Program-made: the position numbers and the translations under genes
DNA from: Stappia sp. TSB10P1A
Lineage (GTDB): Bacteria; Pseudomonadota; Alphaproteobacteria; Rhizobiales; Stappiaceae
Assembly (NCBI RefSeq): GCF_900185725.1
Contig: NZ_FYAU01000018.1
Coordinates: 1 to 64,000, forward strand
Length of the DNA: 64,000 bases
Direction of reading: 5' to 3'
In this document: positions 8,435 through 16,232 of the stretch, piece after piece
Layout: each line of letters begins with the position of its first letter
Numbering within the stretch: the stretch's first letter is position 1
The notes under the pieces: model-generated
The model's input: only the letters and a program-made list of their open reading frames with translations
Told to the model about the DNA's origin: nothing
Databases searched by the model: none

Positions 8435-9204
8435 TGGGCTTCCTCGCCGGTTTCGGTCAGGTGCTTGCGCAGGATGTCGAAGGCACGGCCGATATCGGCC
8501 CTGAGCGCGGCCTGCGCCGCCGGCGTATCGCGGCGCGTGACCGCCTCGATGATCTCGCGGTGGAAATGGGTGGCGGAGCGGTCGACGGCGGCATCGAACA
8601 GGCGGGCGGGGGCGCGCAGATACGGGCCCGACTGCAGCCACAGGCTTTCGATGATCGGGATCATCACCTGCGAACCGGCCGCCCGATACAGAGTGAAGTG
8701 GAAGGCGTGATTGAGGTCTGCCGCTTCGCCCGAGATCTCGCGTCCCCTGGTCGCCAGAACGGCGTCGCAGGCGTCGGTCAGGCGCGCGAGGTCCTCGACC
8801 AGGGCGTCGGTGACATTGGGCATGGCGAGGGCGATCACCTCGCTTTCAATGAGCGCCCGGGCGCGGGCCAGATCCTCCAGCCTGTCGCGGGAGATCAGGG
8901 GAACGCGAACGGAGCGGTTGGGCATCGCCTCCAGCGCCTGTTCCGAGATCAGTCGGGCCAGCGCCTCGCGCACGGGCATGGTGCTGGTGCCGAGGCGGTT
9001 GGAAACGTCGACGATCCGCAGGACCTCGCCGGGATCGAACAGGCCCTGGATCAGGGATCGGCGCAACTCGTCATAGACGCTGTCCTGCACCGTGCGGCGG
9101 CCGACCGGATTGAGCGGGGCGAGCGCGTCGTCGCTCTCGCCGGCATCGGTTCCCGGCATGGCGCCCGCCACGCGCAGCAGTCCGCTCGCCGTCCTTGCAG
9201 CCAC
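8431..9204 (-). CDS. GntR-family (FCD/FadR-type) transcriptional regulator
   Basis: This 257-residue regulator has an N-terminal winged helix (about residues 35-100, with GEVLRIVDVSNRLGTSTMPVREALARL). An all-helical FCD ligand-binding domain follows, with histidines typical of a metal/carboxylate pocket (HAFHFTLYRAAG; THFHREIIEAV). I chose the GTG at 9204 because GGGAGGAGG lies just before it; an ATG at 9159 is the alternative. It is the first gene of the minus arm and faces the livGFHM arm, so it probably controls both through the palindrome at 9356. Confidence 0.9.
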   Translation of the reverse strand: MAARTASGLLRVAGAMPGTDAGESDDALAPLNPVGRRTVQDSVYDELRRSLIQGLFDPGEVLRIVDVSNRLGTSTMPVREALARLISEQALEAMPNRSVRVPLISRDRLEDLARARALIESEVIALAMPNVTDALVEDLARLTDACDAVLATRGREISGEAADLNHAFHFTLYRAAGSQVMIPIIESLWLQSGPYLRAPARLFDAAVDRSATHFHREIIEAVTRRDTPAAQAALRADIGRAFDILRKHLTETGEEAQ

Positions 9205-9355
9205 GGCCTCCTCCCTGGTTTTCCGTCTTCGGGGCAGATCTTGCGCTGTGCGAGAGCCGCCATGCCGACGGAATCGCCCGGCAAGGCGGTCGTCGCGGCA
9301 CCGTCGGCGCCTGCCAAAACCTGTCTGGACCATCTTTACAATCAAACGCGATCTG

Positions 9356-9376
9356 TGATCAAGATATGTTTGATCA
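9356..9376. promoter_or_regulatory. Palindrome TGATCAA-N7-TTGATCA, candidate GntR operator
   Basis: Perfect 7-bp arms TGATCAA (9356-9362) and TTGATCA (9370-9376) flank the spacer GATATGT in the divergent promoter region between the GntR gene and livG. The spacing and position suit a GntR/FCD dimer. The segment is the most AT-rich part of the 9205-9488 interval, which holds nothing else I can name. Confidence 0.6.
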
Positions 9377-9488
9377 AACATCACGGATCGCGAGGCGGTC
9401 CTTTGGCGACTGTCGGATGCTCACGGGGTGAACGACAGACAGAGGCGAAAAGACCCCGCCGCCGGGCGCCGGGATAAGGAGCGGATCC

Positions 9489-10322
9489 TTGCAGTCAGTC
9501 GGCAGCAACGGGGAGGGGACGGCGCGTGCGGCGAACAGTGGACCGTTCCCGGTCCTGTCGGCGACAGGCGTTTCCCGGCGCTTCGGCGGCAACCGAGCGG
9601 TGGACGGCATGTCTCTGGACCTGCATGCGGGCGAGATCGTCGGGCTGATCGGGCCGAACGGTGCCGGCAAGACCACGTTCTTCAGCCTGATCGCCGGAAG
9701 CCTCAAGCCGGATGCCGGCGAGATCCGTCTCAAGGGCGAGCGGATCGAGCGTCAGCCGGCGGCGCGACGCCTGTCGATGGGCCTGGGGCGCACCTTCCAG
9801 ATCCCGCGCCCCTTCGCCGGCATGAGCATCCTCGACAATGTCATGGCGGCGGCGCAGAACCAGACCGGCGAGAGCATCTTGCGCAACTTCCTGCAGCCCG
9901 GCAGGGTGCGGGCTGAGGAGCGTGCGGCACGCGAGCGGGCGAAGGCGCTGATCGACTTCGTGACCCTCGGCCATCTCGTCGACCAGCCGGCGCGCGTCCT
10001 GTCCGGCGGCCAGCGCAAGCTGCTGGAGCTTGCCCGTGTGATGATGGCCGAACCGGCGGTGATCCTGCTCGACGAGCCGGCCGCCGGCGTCAATCCGGCG
10101 CTGCTCGATGTCATTATCGACCGGATTGTCGAGATCAACCGAATGGGTGTCAGCATCCTCCTGATCGAGCACAACATGGACATGATCGCCCGCCTGTGCG
10201 GGCGGATCGTCGTGATGGCCTCGGGGCGGGAACTGGCGGCCGGAACACCGGCGCAGATCATGGCCAATCGCGAGGTGACGGAAGCCTATCTCGGCGAGGT
10301 TCTGCCGGAGGGCTCGACATGA
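9489..10322 (+). CDS. livG: Liv-type ABC importer ATPase (LivG-like)
   Basis: This 277-residue ATPase of a branched-chain-type importer contains Walker [10 protein letters not shown], signature [13 protein letters not shown] and Walker B VILLDEP, followed by the LivG-specific PAAGVNP. The start is a TTG at 9489, supported by AAGGAG seven bases upstream; no ATG or GTG fits. An N-terminal extension of about 25 residues precedes the ABC domain. It is the first gene of the plus-strand arm and overlaps livF by ATGA. Confidence 0.93.
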   Translation: MQSVGSNGEGTARAANSGPFPVLSATGVSRRFGGNRAVDGMSLDLHAGEIVGLIGPNGAGKTTFFSLIAGSLKPDAGEIRLKGERIERQPAARRLSMGLGRTFQIPRPFAGMSILDNVMAAAQNQTGESILRNFLQPGRVRAEERAARERAKALIDFVTLGHLVDQPARVLSGGQRKLLELARVMMAEPAVILLDEPAAGVNPALLDVIIDRIVEINRMGVSILLIEHNMDMIARLCGRIVVMASGRELAAGTPAQIMANREVTEAYLGEVLPEGST

Positions 10323-11092
10323 CGGCCATGCCAGCCTCGCCCGCGTCTCCACTTGCGACCCGTGGCCTCGTTGCCGGCTACGAGCCGGATCTGCCCATCG
10401 TCAAGGGGGTCGACTTCACTCTGGCGCCCGGCGAGTTCGTCACGGTGCTTGGGCCGAACGGCGCGGGCAAGTCGACCTTCGTCAAGGCGATTGCCGGACT
10501 GGTGCCACTGCATGGCGGCACCTTGCATCTCTCCGGCGAGGAGATCACGGACGAGCCGCGCCATGCGCTGGTGCGCAAGGGATTGGCCTTCGTGCCGCAG
10601 ACGGAGAACATCTTCGCCACGCTCACGATCCGCGAAAACCTGCAAGTCGCCGCCGCGGTCCTGCCCAAGGCGGAGCGCAAGCCGCGGATCGATGCCATGC
10701 TTGCGGCCTATCCGGATCTTGCAAGCCGGCCGGGCGCCATCGCCGGTGGTCTGTCGGGTGGTCAGCGCCAGATGCTGGCCACCGCCCGCGCGTTGCTGGT
10801 CGAGCCGAAGGTACTGATCCTCGATGAGCCCTCGGCGGGGCTCTCGCCGAAAGCGGTGTCGGAAATGTTCCAGCGGCTCATCGAGATCAATCGCAGCGGC
10901 GTGCCGATCCTCCTGGTGGAGCAGAATGTGCGGGCGGCCCTGGCGATTGCCTCGCGTGCCGTGATCCTGGTCGACGGCCTGCTGCGCCACGATGCTCCGG
11001 CGGCGGACCTTGCTGCCGATCCGGATATCGGCCGCCTGTTCCTTGGCGCCCATGCAGACGGCGCCGCCACCGCCGTGGAGGGTGCGCGATGA
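10319..11092 (+). CDS. livF: Liv-type ABC importer ATPase (LivF-like)
   Basis: This 257-residue ATPase pairs with LivG. Walker A (GPNGAGKST), the signature LSGGQRQMLATARAL and Walker B (VLILDEPSAGLSP) are intact. The ATG at 10319 overlaps the livG stop, and the gene's own end overlaps livH by ATGA at 11089-11092. Strict overlaps suggest stoichiometric production of the transporter subunits. Confidence 0.93.
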   Translation: MTAMPASPASPLATRGLVAGYEPDLPIVKGVDFTLAPGEFVTVLGPNGAGKSTFVKAIAGLVPLHGGTLHLSGEEITDEPRHALVRKGLAFVPQTENIFATLTIRENLQVAAAVLPKAERKPRIDAMLAAYPDLASRPGAIAGGLSGGQRQMLATARALLVEPKVLILDEPSAGLSPKAVSEMFQRLIEINRSGVPILLVEQNVRAALAIASRAVILVDGLLRHDAPAADLAADPDIGRLFLGAHADGAATAVEGAR

Positions 11093-12000
11093 GCGGCCAG
11101 ATCCTGCTTGAGGGCCTGCTTGCCGGAGCGATGATCGGCCTTGGAGCGGTTGGCCTGACGCTGACCTACTCGATCCTGCGCTTTGCCAATTTCGCCCATG
11201 GAGAGCTGGTCAGTTGGGGCGCCTATCTCTCGCTGAGCCTGTCGCTTGCCATCGGTGCGGTATCGGGCGCTAGCCTTGCCCCGCTCGATCCGTTCAGCGT
11301 GTCGGCGGCGCTGATTCTCGCCGTCCTGCTGGCGATGGCGTGCACCGCGCTGCTGGCGCTTCTCGTCGACCGCCTGCTGTTTGCGAGACTGCGCCGGCGC
11401 GGGGCGACGGCGATCATCGTGGTGATGGCCAGCTTCGGTGCGTCGATGGCGCTGCGCAGCCTGCTGGAATTCCTCTACACCTCGAAGCCTGCCTATTATT
11501 CCCGCGAGTTGCAGATCGCGATGCCGCTGCCCGGCGGCATCCGCGCCACGCCCGACCAGCTCTTGCTGATCGGCCTCGCCTTCGTGGCGGTGATCGCCGT
11601 TCACCTGCTGCTCACCCGCACGGATCTCGGCCGCGCCATGCGTGCGGTCAGCGAGAACCCGGCGCTGGCTGGCGTCGTCGGCATCGATACGGCGAAGATC
11701 GTGCGGGCGGTGTGGATCATCGGCGGTGCGCTCGCCTGCACCGCCGGCACAATGTCGGGTCTGCTGGTGCAGATCCGCCCCTATATGGGCTTCGACCTGC
11801 TGCTGCCGCTGTTCGCCGCCGTCATCCTCGGTGGCATCGGCTCGGTGCCGGGTGCCATGCTCGGCGGGCTGATCGTCGGTCTGTGCGAGGCGCTGGCCGT
11901 TCAGACAATAGGCGCCGAATGGCGGGCGGCGGTTGCCTTCGCCGTGATCACGGTCGTTCTGGTGCTGCGCCCCACCGGTTTGTTCGGGAGGGCGACATGA
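11089..12000 (+). CDS. livH: Liv-type ABC importer permease (LivH-like)
   Basis: This 303-residue integral membrane protein has about eight hydrophobic segments. Family blocks include GLTLTYSILRFANFAHGE near the N-terminus, GRAMRAVSENP in the middle and FAAVILGGIGSVPGAMLGG near the end, the loop that docks on the ATPases. It forms the membrane channel with LivM. It overlaps genes on both sides by four bases. Confidence 0.94.
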   Translation: MSGQILLEGLLAGAMIGLGAVGLTLTYSILRFANFAHGELVSWGAYLSLSLSLAIGAVSGASLAPLDPFSVSAALILAVLLAMACTALLALLVDRLLFARLRRRGATAIIVVMASFGASMALRSLLEFLYTSKPAYYSRELQIAMPLPGGIRATPDQLLLIGLAFVAVIAVHLLLTRTDLGRAMRAVSENPALAGVVGIDTAKIVRAVWIIGGALACTAGTMSGLLVQIRPYMGFDLLLPLFAAVILGGIGSVPGAMLGGLIVGLCEALAVQTIGAEWRAAVAFAVITVVLVLRPTGLFGRAT

Positions 12001-12998
12001 GCCTGGAACTCCTTGCCTATTGCGCCTTCTTCCTCACGGTTGCACTGACCTATGCGGTGATCGTGCTGGGTCTCAATGTGCAGTGGGGCCAGACGGGCCT
12101 GTTCAATGTCGGCGTCGCCGGCTTCGTCGCCGTCGGGGCCTATGCCTCGGCGCTGCTGACCTCGCCGCCGGTGGAGGGGCGGCTCGGCGGGTTCGAACTG
12201 CCGATCGTGATCGGCTGGCTCGGCGCCTTCGTCGCCTCCGGGGTGCTGTCGGCGCTGATCGGCTGGATGACCATCCGTCTGCGCGCCGACTACCTTGCCA
12301 TCTCGACCTTCGGCATCGCCGTGACCATCCAGCTTGCCGTCCTCAATCTCGAAGGCGTCACGGGCGGACCGTTCGGCATCAGCCTGATCCCGCGCCCCTT
12401 TGGCGAGTTGGCCGGCCAGTCGCTCGCCTTTTCGCTTGCCAATCTGGCGCTGCTCGTCGCCGTAGTGTTCGGCCTCTACCTGATGCTCCAGCATCTGGCG
12501 AGAAGTCCGTGGGGGCGGGTGCTGAGGGCAATTCGAGAGGATGAGGTGGCGGCCGAGGCGCTCGGCAAGAGCCCGCGCCGCTTCCGGATCGAGGCGTTCG
12601 CACTCGGCGGGGCGATCATGGGTCTCGGCGGCGCCGCGCAGGCGCATTTCATCGGCTTCATCGCGCCGGAAAACTACCTGCCGATGCTGACCTTCCAGGT
12701 CTGGGCGATGCTGATCGTCGGGGGCTCCGGCAACAATCGCGGCGCCATCCTCGGGGCGCTGCTGGTCTGGGCGCTCTGGGCAGCTTCTTCGGCGGTGGTC
12801 GAAGCCTTGGCTCCCGCCGGCGAGCAGGCCCGTGCTGCCTCGCTGCAGACCGTCATCATCGGTGTCGCCTTGTGCGCCATCCTTCTGTTCCGCCCGCAAG
12901 GGCTGCTTCCCGAACCGGGCAGTGCGCGCCGCCGCCTGCCCTTCCTTCACAGATGGCGCGGCACACCCGCCGCCACGACAGGATCCGAGCGCACATGA
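11997..12998 (+). CDS. livM: Liv-type ABC importer permease (LivM-like)
   Basis: This 333-residue membrane protein is the second permease. It carries the family motifs GQTGLFNVGVAGFVAVGAYA (residues about 35-54), RAIREDEVAAEALGK and WAMLIVGGSGNNRGAILGA. The ATG at 11997 overlaps the livH stop. Its C-terminus carries a short basic tail and overlaps the start of the reductase-Rid fusion gene (ATGA at 12995-12998), tying the enzyme to transporter expression. Confidence 0.94.
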   Translation: MSLELLAYCAFFLTVALTYAVIVLGLNVQWGQTGLFNVGVAGFVAVGAYASALLTSPPVEGRLGGFELPIVIGWLGAFVASGVLSALIGWMTIRLRADYLAISTFGIAVTIQLAVLNLEGVTGGPFGISLIPRPFGELAGQSLAFSLANLALLVAVVFGLYLMLQHLARSPWGRVLRAIREDEVAAEALGKSPRRFRIEAFALGGAIMGLGGAAQAHFIGFIAPENYLPMLTFQVWAMLIVGGSGNNRGAILGALLVWALWAASSAVVEALAPAGEQARAASLQTVIIGVALCAILLFRPQGLLPEPGSARRRLPFLHRWRGTPAATTGSERT

Positions 12999-14464
12999 CC
13001 AGCCGCCCCGAAACCACCAAACTCGGCCCCGACCTGGAGATCAGCCGCATTCTGACCGGCCTCTGGCAGATCGCCGACATCGAGAAGGACGGCACGCCTG
13101 TCGATCTGGAAGCGGCAGCCGGTCATCTTGCCGAATACGCGGCCGCCGGCTTCACCACGTTCGACATGGCGGACCACTACGGCAATGCGGAACTCGTTGC
13201 CGGCCGGTTGCTGGCGCGCCATGGCGAAGGGGAGGGGCGTCCGCTCGCCTTCACCAAGTGGTGTCCCGAGCCGGGGCCGATGAGCGAGGACGCGGTGCGG
13301 GCTGGCGTTCAGGAGCGGCTCGACCGGCTTGGCGTAGCGTGTGTCGACCTGCTGCAGTTCCACTGGTGGACCTTCGAGCATCCCGGCTGGCTCGATGCCC
13401 TCAAGCATCTTGCGAGGTTGCGCGAGGAAGGGCTCATCCGCGAGATCGGAGTCACCAATTTCGACGCCGCGCACCTTCGCGTCGCGATCGCCGAGAACCT
13501 TCCAATCGTGTCCAACCAGGTGTCCTTTTCGGTGGTCGACCGGCGCGCCGCCGGAGCCCTGACCGCCCTGTGCCAGGAGCGGGGTGTACGGCTTCTCGCC
13601 TATGGCACGCTGTGCGGCGGGTTCCTCTCCGAGCGCTGGCTCGGCAAGCCGGAGCCGACCGAAATCGCCGACTGGAGCCGCATGAAGTACAAGCGCTTCA
13701 TCGACACGGCCGGCGGCTGGCAGGCTTTCCAGGGACTGCTTTCGGCGCTTTACCGCATCGCCCGCAAGCACGGCGTTTCCCTCTCCAACGTCGCGACGCG
13801 CTGGGTGCTGGAAACGCCCTCCGTTGCCGGCGTGATCATCGGCGCGCGGGTGGGCGAGAGCGAACACCGGGTCGACAATCTCCGTCTCTTCGGCTTTGCG
13901 CTCGACGACGAGGATCGCGCCCTGCTGGAAGACGCCTTCGGCGCGATGAAGCCGATCCCCGGCGATTGCGGCGACGAGTATCGCCGCCCGCCGTTCCTCA
14001 CCGCTTCGGGCGACCTCAGCCACCATCTTGACCAGATCCCCAGCGTCTATACGCCGGAACCAGTGCCGGGCCGTCCCAACCGCTGGCGGCTGTCGTCGGG
14101 CAGCATCTGGGAGCCGCTGGCCGGATTCAGCCGGGCGATGCGCATCGGCGACCGCGTTCTCGTCTCCGGCACGACCGCCACTCACGGCGCCGACCATTGT
14201 GTCGCGCCGGGCGATGCCGAGGCCCAGACCACCTATATCCTCGACAAGATCGCTGCCGCGCTCACCGCCTTCGGTGGTTCGATGGAGGATGTGGTGCGCA
14301 CGCGGGTCTATCTGCAGGATGTCGGTGCCTGGGAAGGGCCCTCTAGGGCGCATGGCCGGGTCTTCGGAGAGATTCGCCCTGCCAATACCATGCTCGCCGT
14401 CGGCAGCCTGATCGGTGGCTACGAGGTGGAAATCGAGGTCGAGGCGGCGCTGGACCCGCAGTAA
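12995..14464 (+). CDS. Aldo/keto reductase fused to a Rid (YjgF/YER057c) domain
   Basis: This 489-residue fusion has an aldo/keto reductase domain at about residues 8-330 (tetrad residues in TTFDMADHYGN, FTKWC and QFHWW) and a Rid-family domain at about 370-487. In archetypal RidA deaminases the catalytic arginine lies in a PARS/T motif; here the matching place reads RPANTM, so that arginine appears replaced by asparagine. The Rid domain may therefore bind rather than hydrolyse imines, as in Rid4-7 groups. The gene is coupled to livM by ATGA and ends 18 bases from the convergent glycosyltransferase stop. A role in reducing or stabilising a reactive carbonyl/imine intermediate is plausible but unproven. 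Confidence 0.9.
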   Translation: MTSRPETTKLGPDLEISRILTGLWQIADIEKDGTPVDLEAAAGHLAEYAAAGFTTFDMADHYGNAELVAGRLLARHGEGEGRPLAFTKWCPEPGPMSEDAVRAGVQERLDRLGVACVDLLQFHWWTFEHPGWLDALKHLARLREEGLIREIGVTNFDAAHLRVAIAENLPIVSNQVSFSVVDRRAAGALTALCQERGVRLLAYGTLCGGFLSERWLGKPEPTEIADWSRMKYKRFIDTAGGWQAFQGLLSALYRIARKHGVSLSNVATRWVLETPSVAGVIIGARVGESEHRVDNLRLFGFALDDEDRALLEDAFGAMKPIPGDCGDEYRRPPFLTASGDLSHHLDQIPSVYTPEPVPGRPNRWRLSSGSIWEPLAGFSRAMRIGDRVLVSGTTATHGADHCVAPGDAEAQTTYILDKIAAALTAFGGSMEDVVRTRVYLQDVGAWEGPSRAHGRVFGEIRPANTMLAVGSLIGGYEVEIEVEAALDPQ

Positions 14465-14482
14465 AGGCGCGGATGCCGGTGC

Positions 14483-15400
14483 TCAGCCGATGGCGCGCCA
14501 GGCGAGATAGCCGAGGCCGGTAAGGGCTGCTGCCGGCAGCAGGCGGAAGGTGATGAGGCCGACGACATCCTCCAGCGGATAGGCCGGCCGGTCGAGCCAG
14601 AAGGTCGGCCGGCTCTCGATCACGTTGAGGATGTATTTGCGCCGGTCGCGCGGGCGAACGGGCAGGCGAGGCAGATCGAAGGGGAGCATGTCGAGCACAT
14701 GCTTCGTGCACAGCCGGTTCTCGGCTGGGAAGTGGAAGAAGAACGGCTTGCCGCCCGTGCGCGTGTTGGTCAGGTGCGTTCCATCGAAGCGGTACAGCTT
14801 GCGCTCCAGCCCCGACTGGCAGGCGGAACTGGCGAAGATCTCCTGATCGTAGTCGAGGGCGGCGCGACCGGGGTTTTCCATGAACCACTTGTTGATCAGC
14901 GACTGGTCGCAGTCGACGGCGCTGGCATAGTCGAGTTCGCCGAGCATGGCGGCGAGCGCGCCGGCCGTTCCGATATACCCGCCTGAATTCAGGTAGCGAT
15001 ACATGCCGCTCCTGCCGCCGGCCGGCGGGTAGGCGCGGGAGGCGCTAAGCCGTCCGGGCAGCTTCCAGGTGAAGCCCGGCTCGGTCGAGATGACGATGGG
15101 ATTTGCGAAAGCGCGGTAGCGCGAAATAAGCTCCGCCGGATCGCGGATCAGCACCACGTCGAAGGCGTCGGTATAGACGACGAGCTCGTCGGCGGGCAGG
15201 CGCGCCAGATGCGCGCCCAGCATCTGCATTGCGGCAAGATGGCCGGGATAGGGCTTGCCGGTCCACACGACGTCCGGCGCGATGCCGAACCGGGCGAGCG
15301 AGGCCCGGTAGCGGGCGAGCCCCGGCCCCTCATGCGAGGCGAGCGTGACGAAACGCGGAAAGGGCTCGCCGGTCACCCCCTGCTGTTCCCGCTCGTCCAT
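14483..15400 (-). CDS. Glycosyltransferase resembling the procollagen galactosyl/glucosyltransferase (PLOD-type) domain
   Basis: This 305-residue protein shows a DxD-type motif in VVYTDAFDVV, a substrate-binding block YLNSGGYIG and a later HFPAENR segment. These are typical of GT-A glycosyltransferases related to the GT domain of lysyl hydroxylase/glucosyltransferases. A hydrophobic C-terminal stretch (LITFRLLPAAALTGLGYLA) may anchor it to the membrane. The ATG at 15400 has GGAGG before it; a GTG four codons upstream is less well placed. It trails the peptide-transport operon by 64 bases, an odd partner for peptide uptake. The acceptor is unknown. Confidence 0.75.
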   Translation of the reverse strand: MDEREQQGVTGEPFPRFVTLASHEGPGLARYRASLARFGIAPDVVWTGKPYPGHLAAMQMLGAHLARLPADELVVYTDAFDVVLIRDPAELISRYRAFANPIVISTEPGFTWKLPGRLSASRAYPPAGGRSGMYRYLNSGGYIGTAGALAAMLGELDYASAVDCDQSLINKWFMENPGRAALDYDQEIFASSACQSGLERKLYRFDGTHLTNTRTGGKPFFFHFPAENRLCTKHVLDMLPFDLPRLPVRPRDRRKYILNVIESRPTFWLDRPAYPLEDVVGLITFRLLPAAALTGLGYLAWRAIG

Positions 15401-15464
15401 CGCATCCTCCACCCATCGCTGTCTGTCAGCGCTTACTCCGGCCTGCCCTGCCCGGCAACGGCTT

Positions 15465-16217
15465 TCAGAACAGCGGCGTGGCGAAGGAAGCGGAAGGTCG
15501 GCCTTCCCGGATCCGCTCGGCCTCCAGTTCGGCGATCTTCAGATCGACGGAGCTGCGATCGAGCATGCCCGAGACATTGTCGGAGGTCGGCAGGCTCTCG
15601 GCCACGTGCAGGTAGCGCTCGCCTGCCACCGCCAGCAGGCGGCGCAGTTCCGGCAGCGGATCGGGATGGTCATCGGCGCGGATGTCGAGCCAGGGATAGG
15701 CCTCGCCGCGCACGATCTTCAGCGCCGCCGACTGCTTGCCGCGCCTGTCGCCGCCCGCGGCCTCGCCCGCCTCCATCGCGGTGAGCAGCCGATCGGCGAA
15801 GGCCTTTTGCGGATGGGCGAGATAGGCCGTCAGCGTGGCATCGAGAACCTGCGGTCCGGCCAGCATGTTGCCGGCCACCGAGACGCCTTCGGCGATCAGG
15901 TGGCCGGCCCAGTCGATGCACCTCTCTCCGGTGAAGGCGGCGCTGCGCCCCTTTGCGTCCATCACATGGAGCTGGCGGGAATGGGAACCGGCATCGCGGC
16001 CGGTCATCGCCGTGACCACCTCTTCGGCCGAGGCGCCGGCCTGCAGCATCTTCAGCCCGTCGGTGCCGTAGAGCGGCGAGATGAAGGCCTGGGTGGCGAT
16101 GGCGCCGATGCCGCCGGCCATATAGGGCACGATGGCCCCGACCGCGAAGAAGCGGCTGGCGACGGCAATGCCGAACTGGCCGGAGGCCGGGTCGCGGGCC
16201 ACGATCGAGTAGGTCAT
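15465..16217 (-). CDS. DUF1028 family protein (Ntn-hydrolase-like)
   Basis: This 250-residue protein is a clear DUF1028 member: it begins MTYSIVARDPASGQFGIAVAS and contains IGAIATQAFISPLYG and AGNMLAGPQVLDA. The family is thought to have an Ntn-hydrolase-like fold, but its reaction is not established. It lies 15 bases after the gamma-glutamyltransferase-like gene, itself an Ntn hydrolase, in a peptide-uptake operon. That context suggests hydrolysis of an amide or peptide-like compound. Confidence 0.88.
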   Translation of the reverse strand: MTYSIVARDPASGQFGIAVASRFFAVGAIVPYMAGGIGAIATQAFISPLYGTDGLKMLQAGASAEEVVTAMTGRDAGSHSRQLHVMDAKGRSAAFTGERCIDWAGHLIAEGVSVAGNMLAGPQVLDATLTAYLAHPQKAFADRLLTAMEAGEAAGGDRRGKQSAALKIVRGEAYPWLDIRADDHPDPLPELRRLLAVAGERYLHVAESLPTSDNVSGMLDRSSVDLKIAELEAERIREGRPSASFATPLF

Positions 16218-16232
16218 TCAGGCAGTCTCCCG

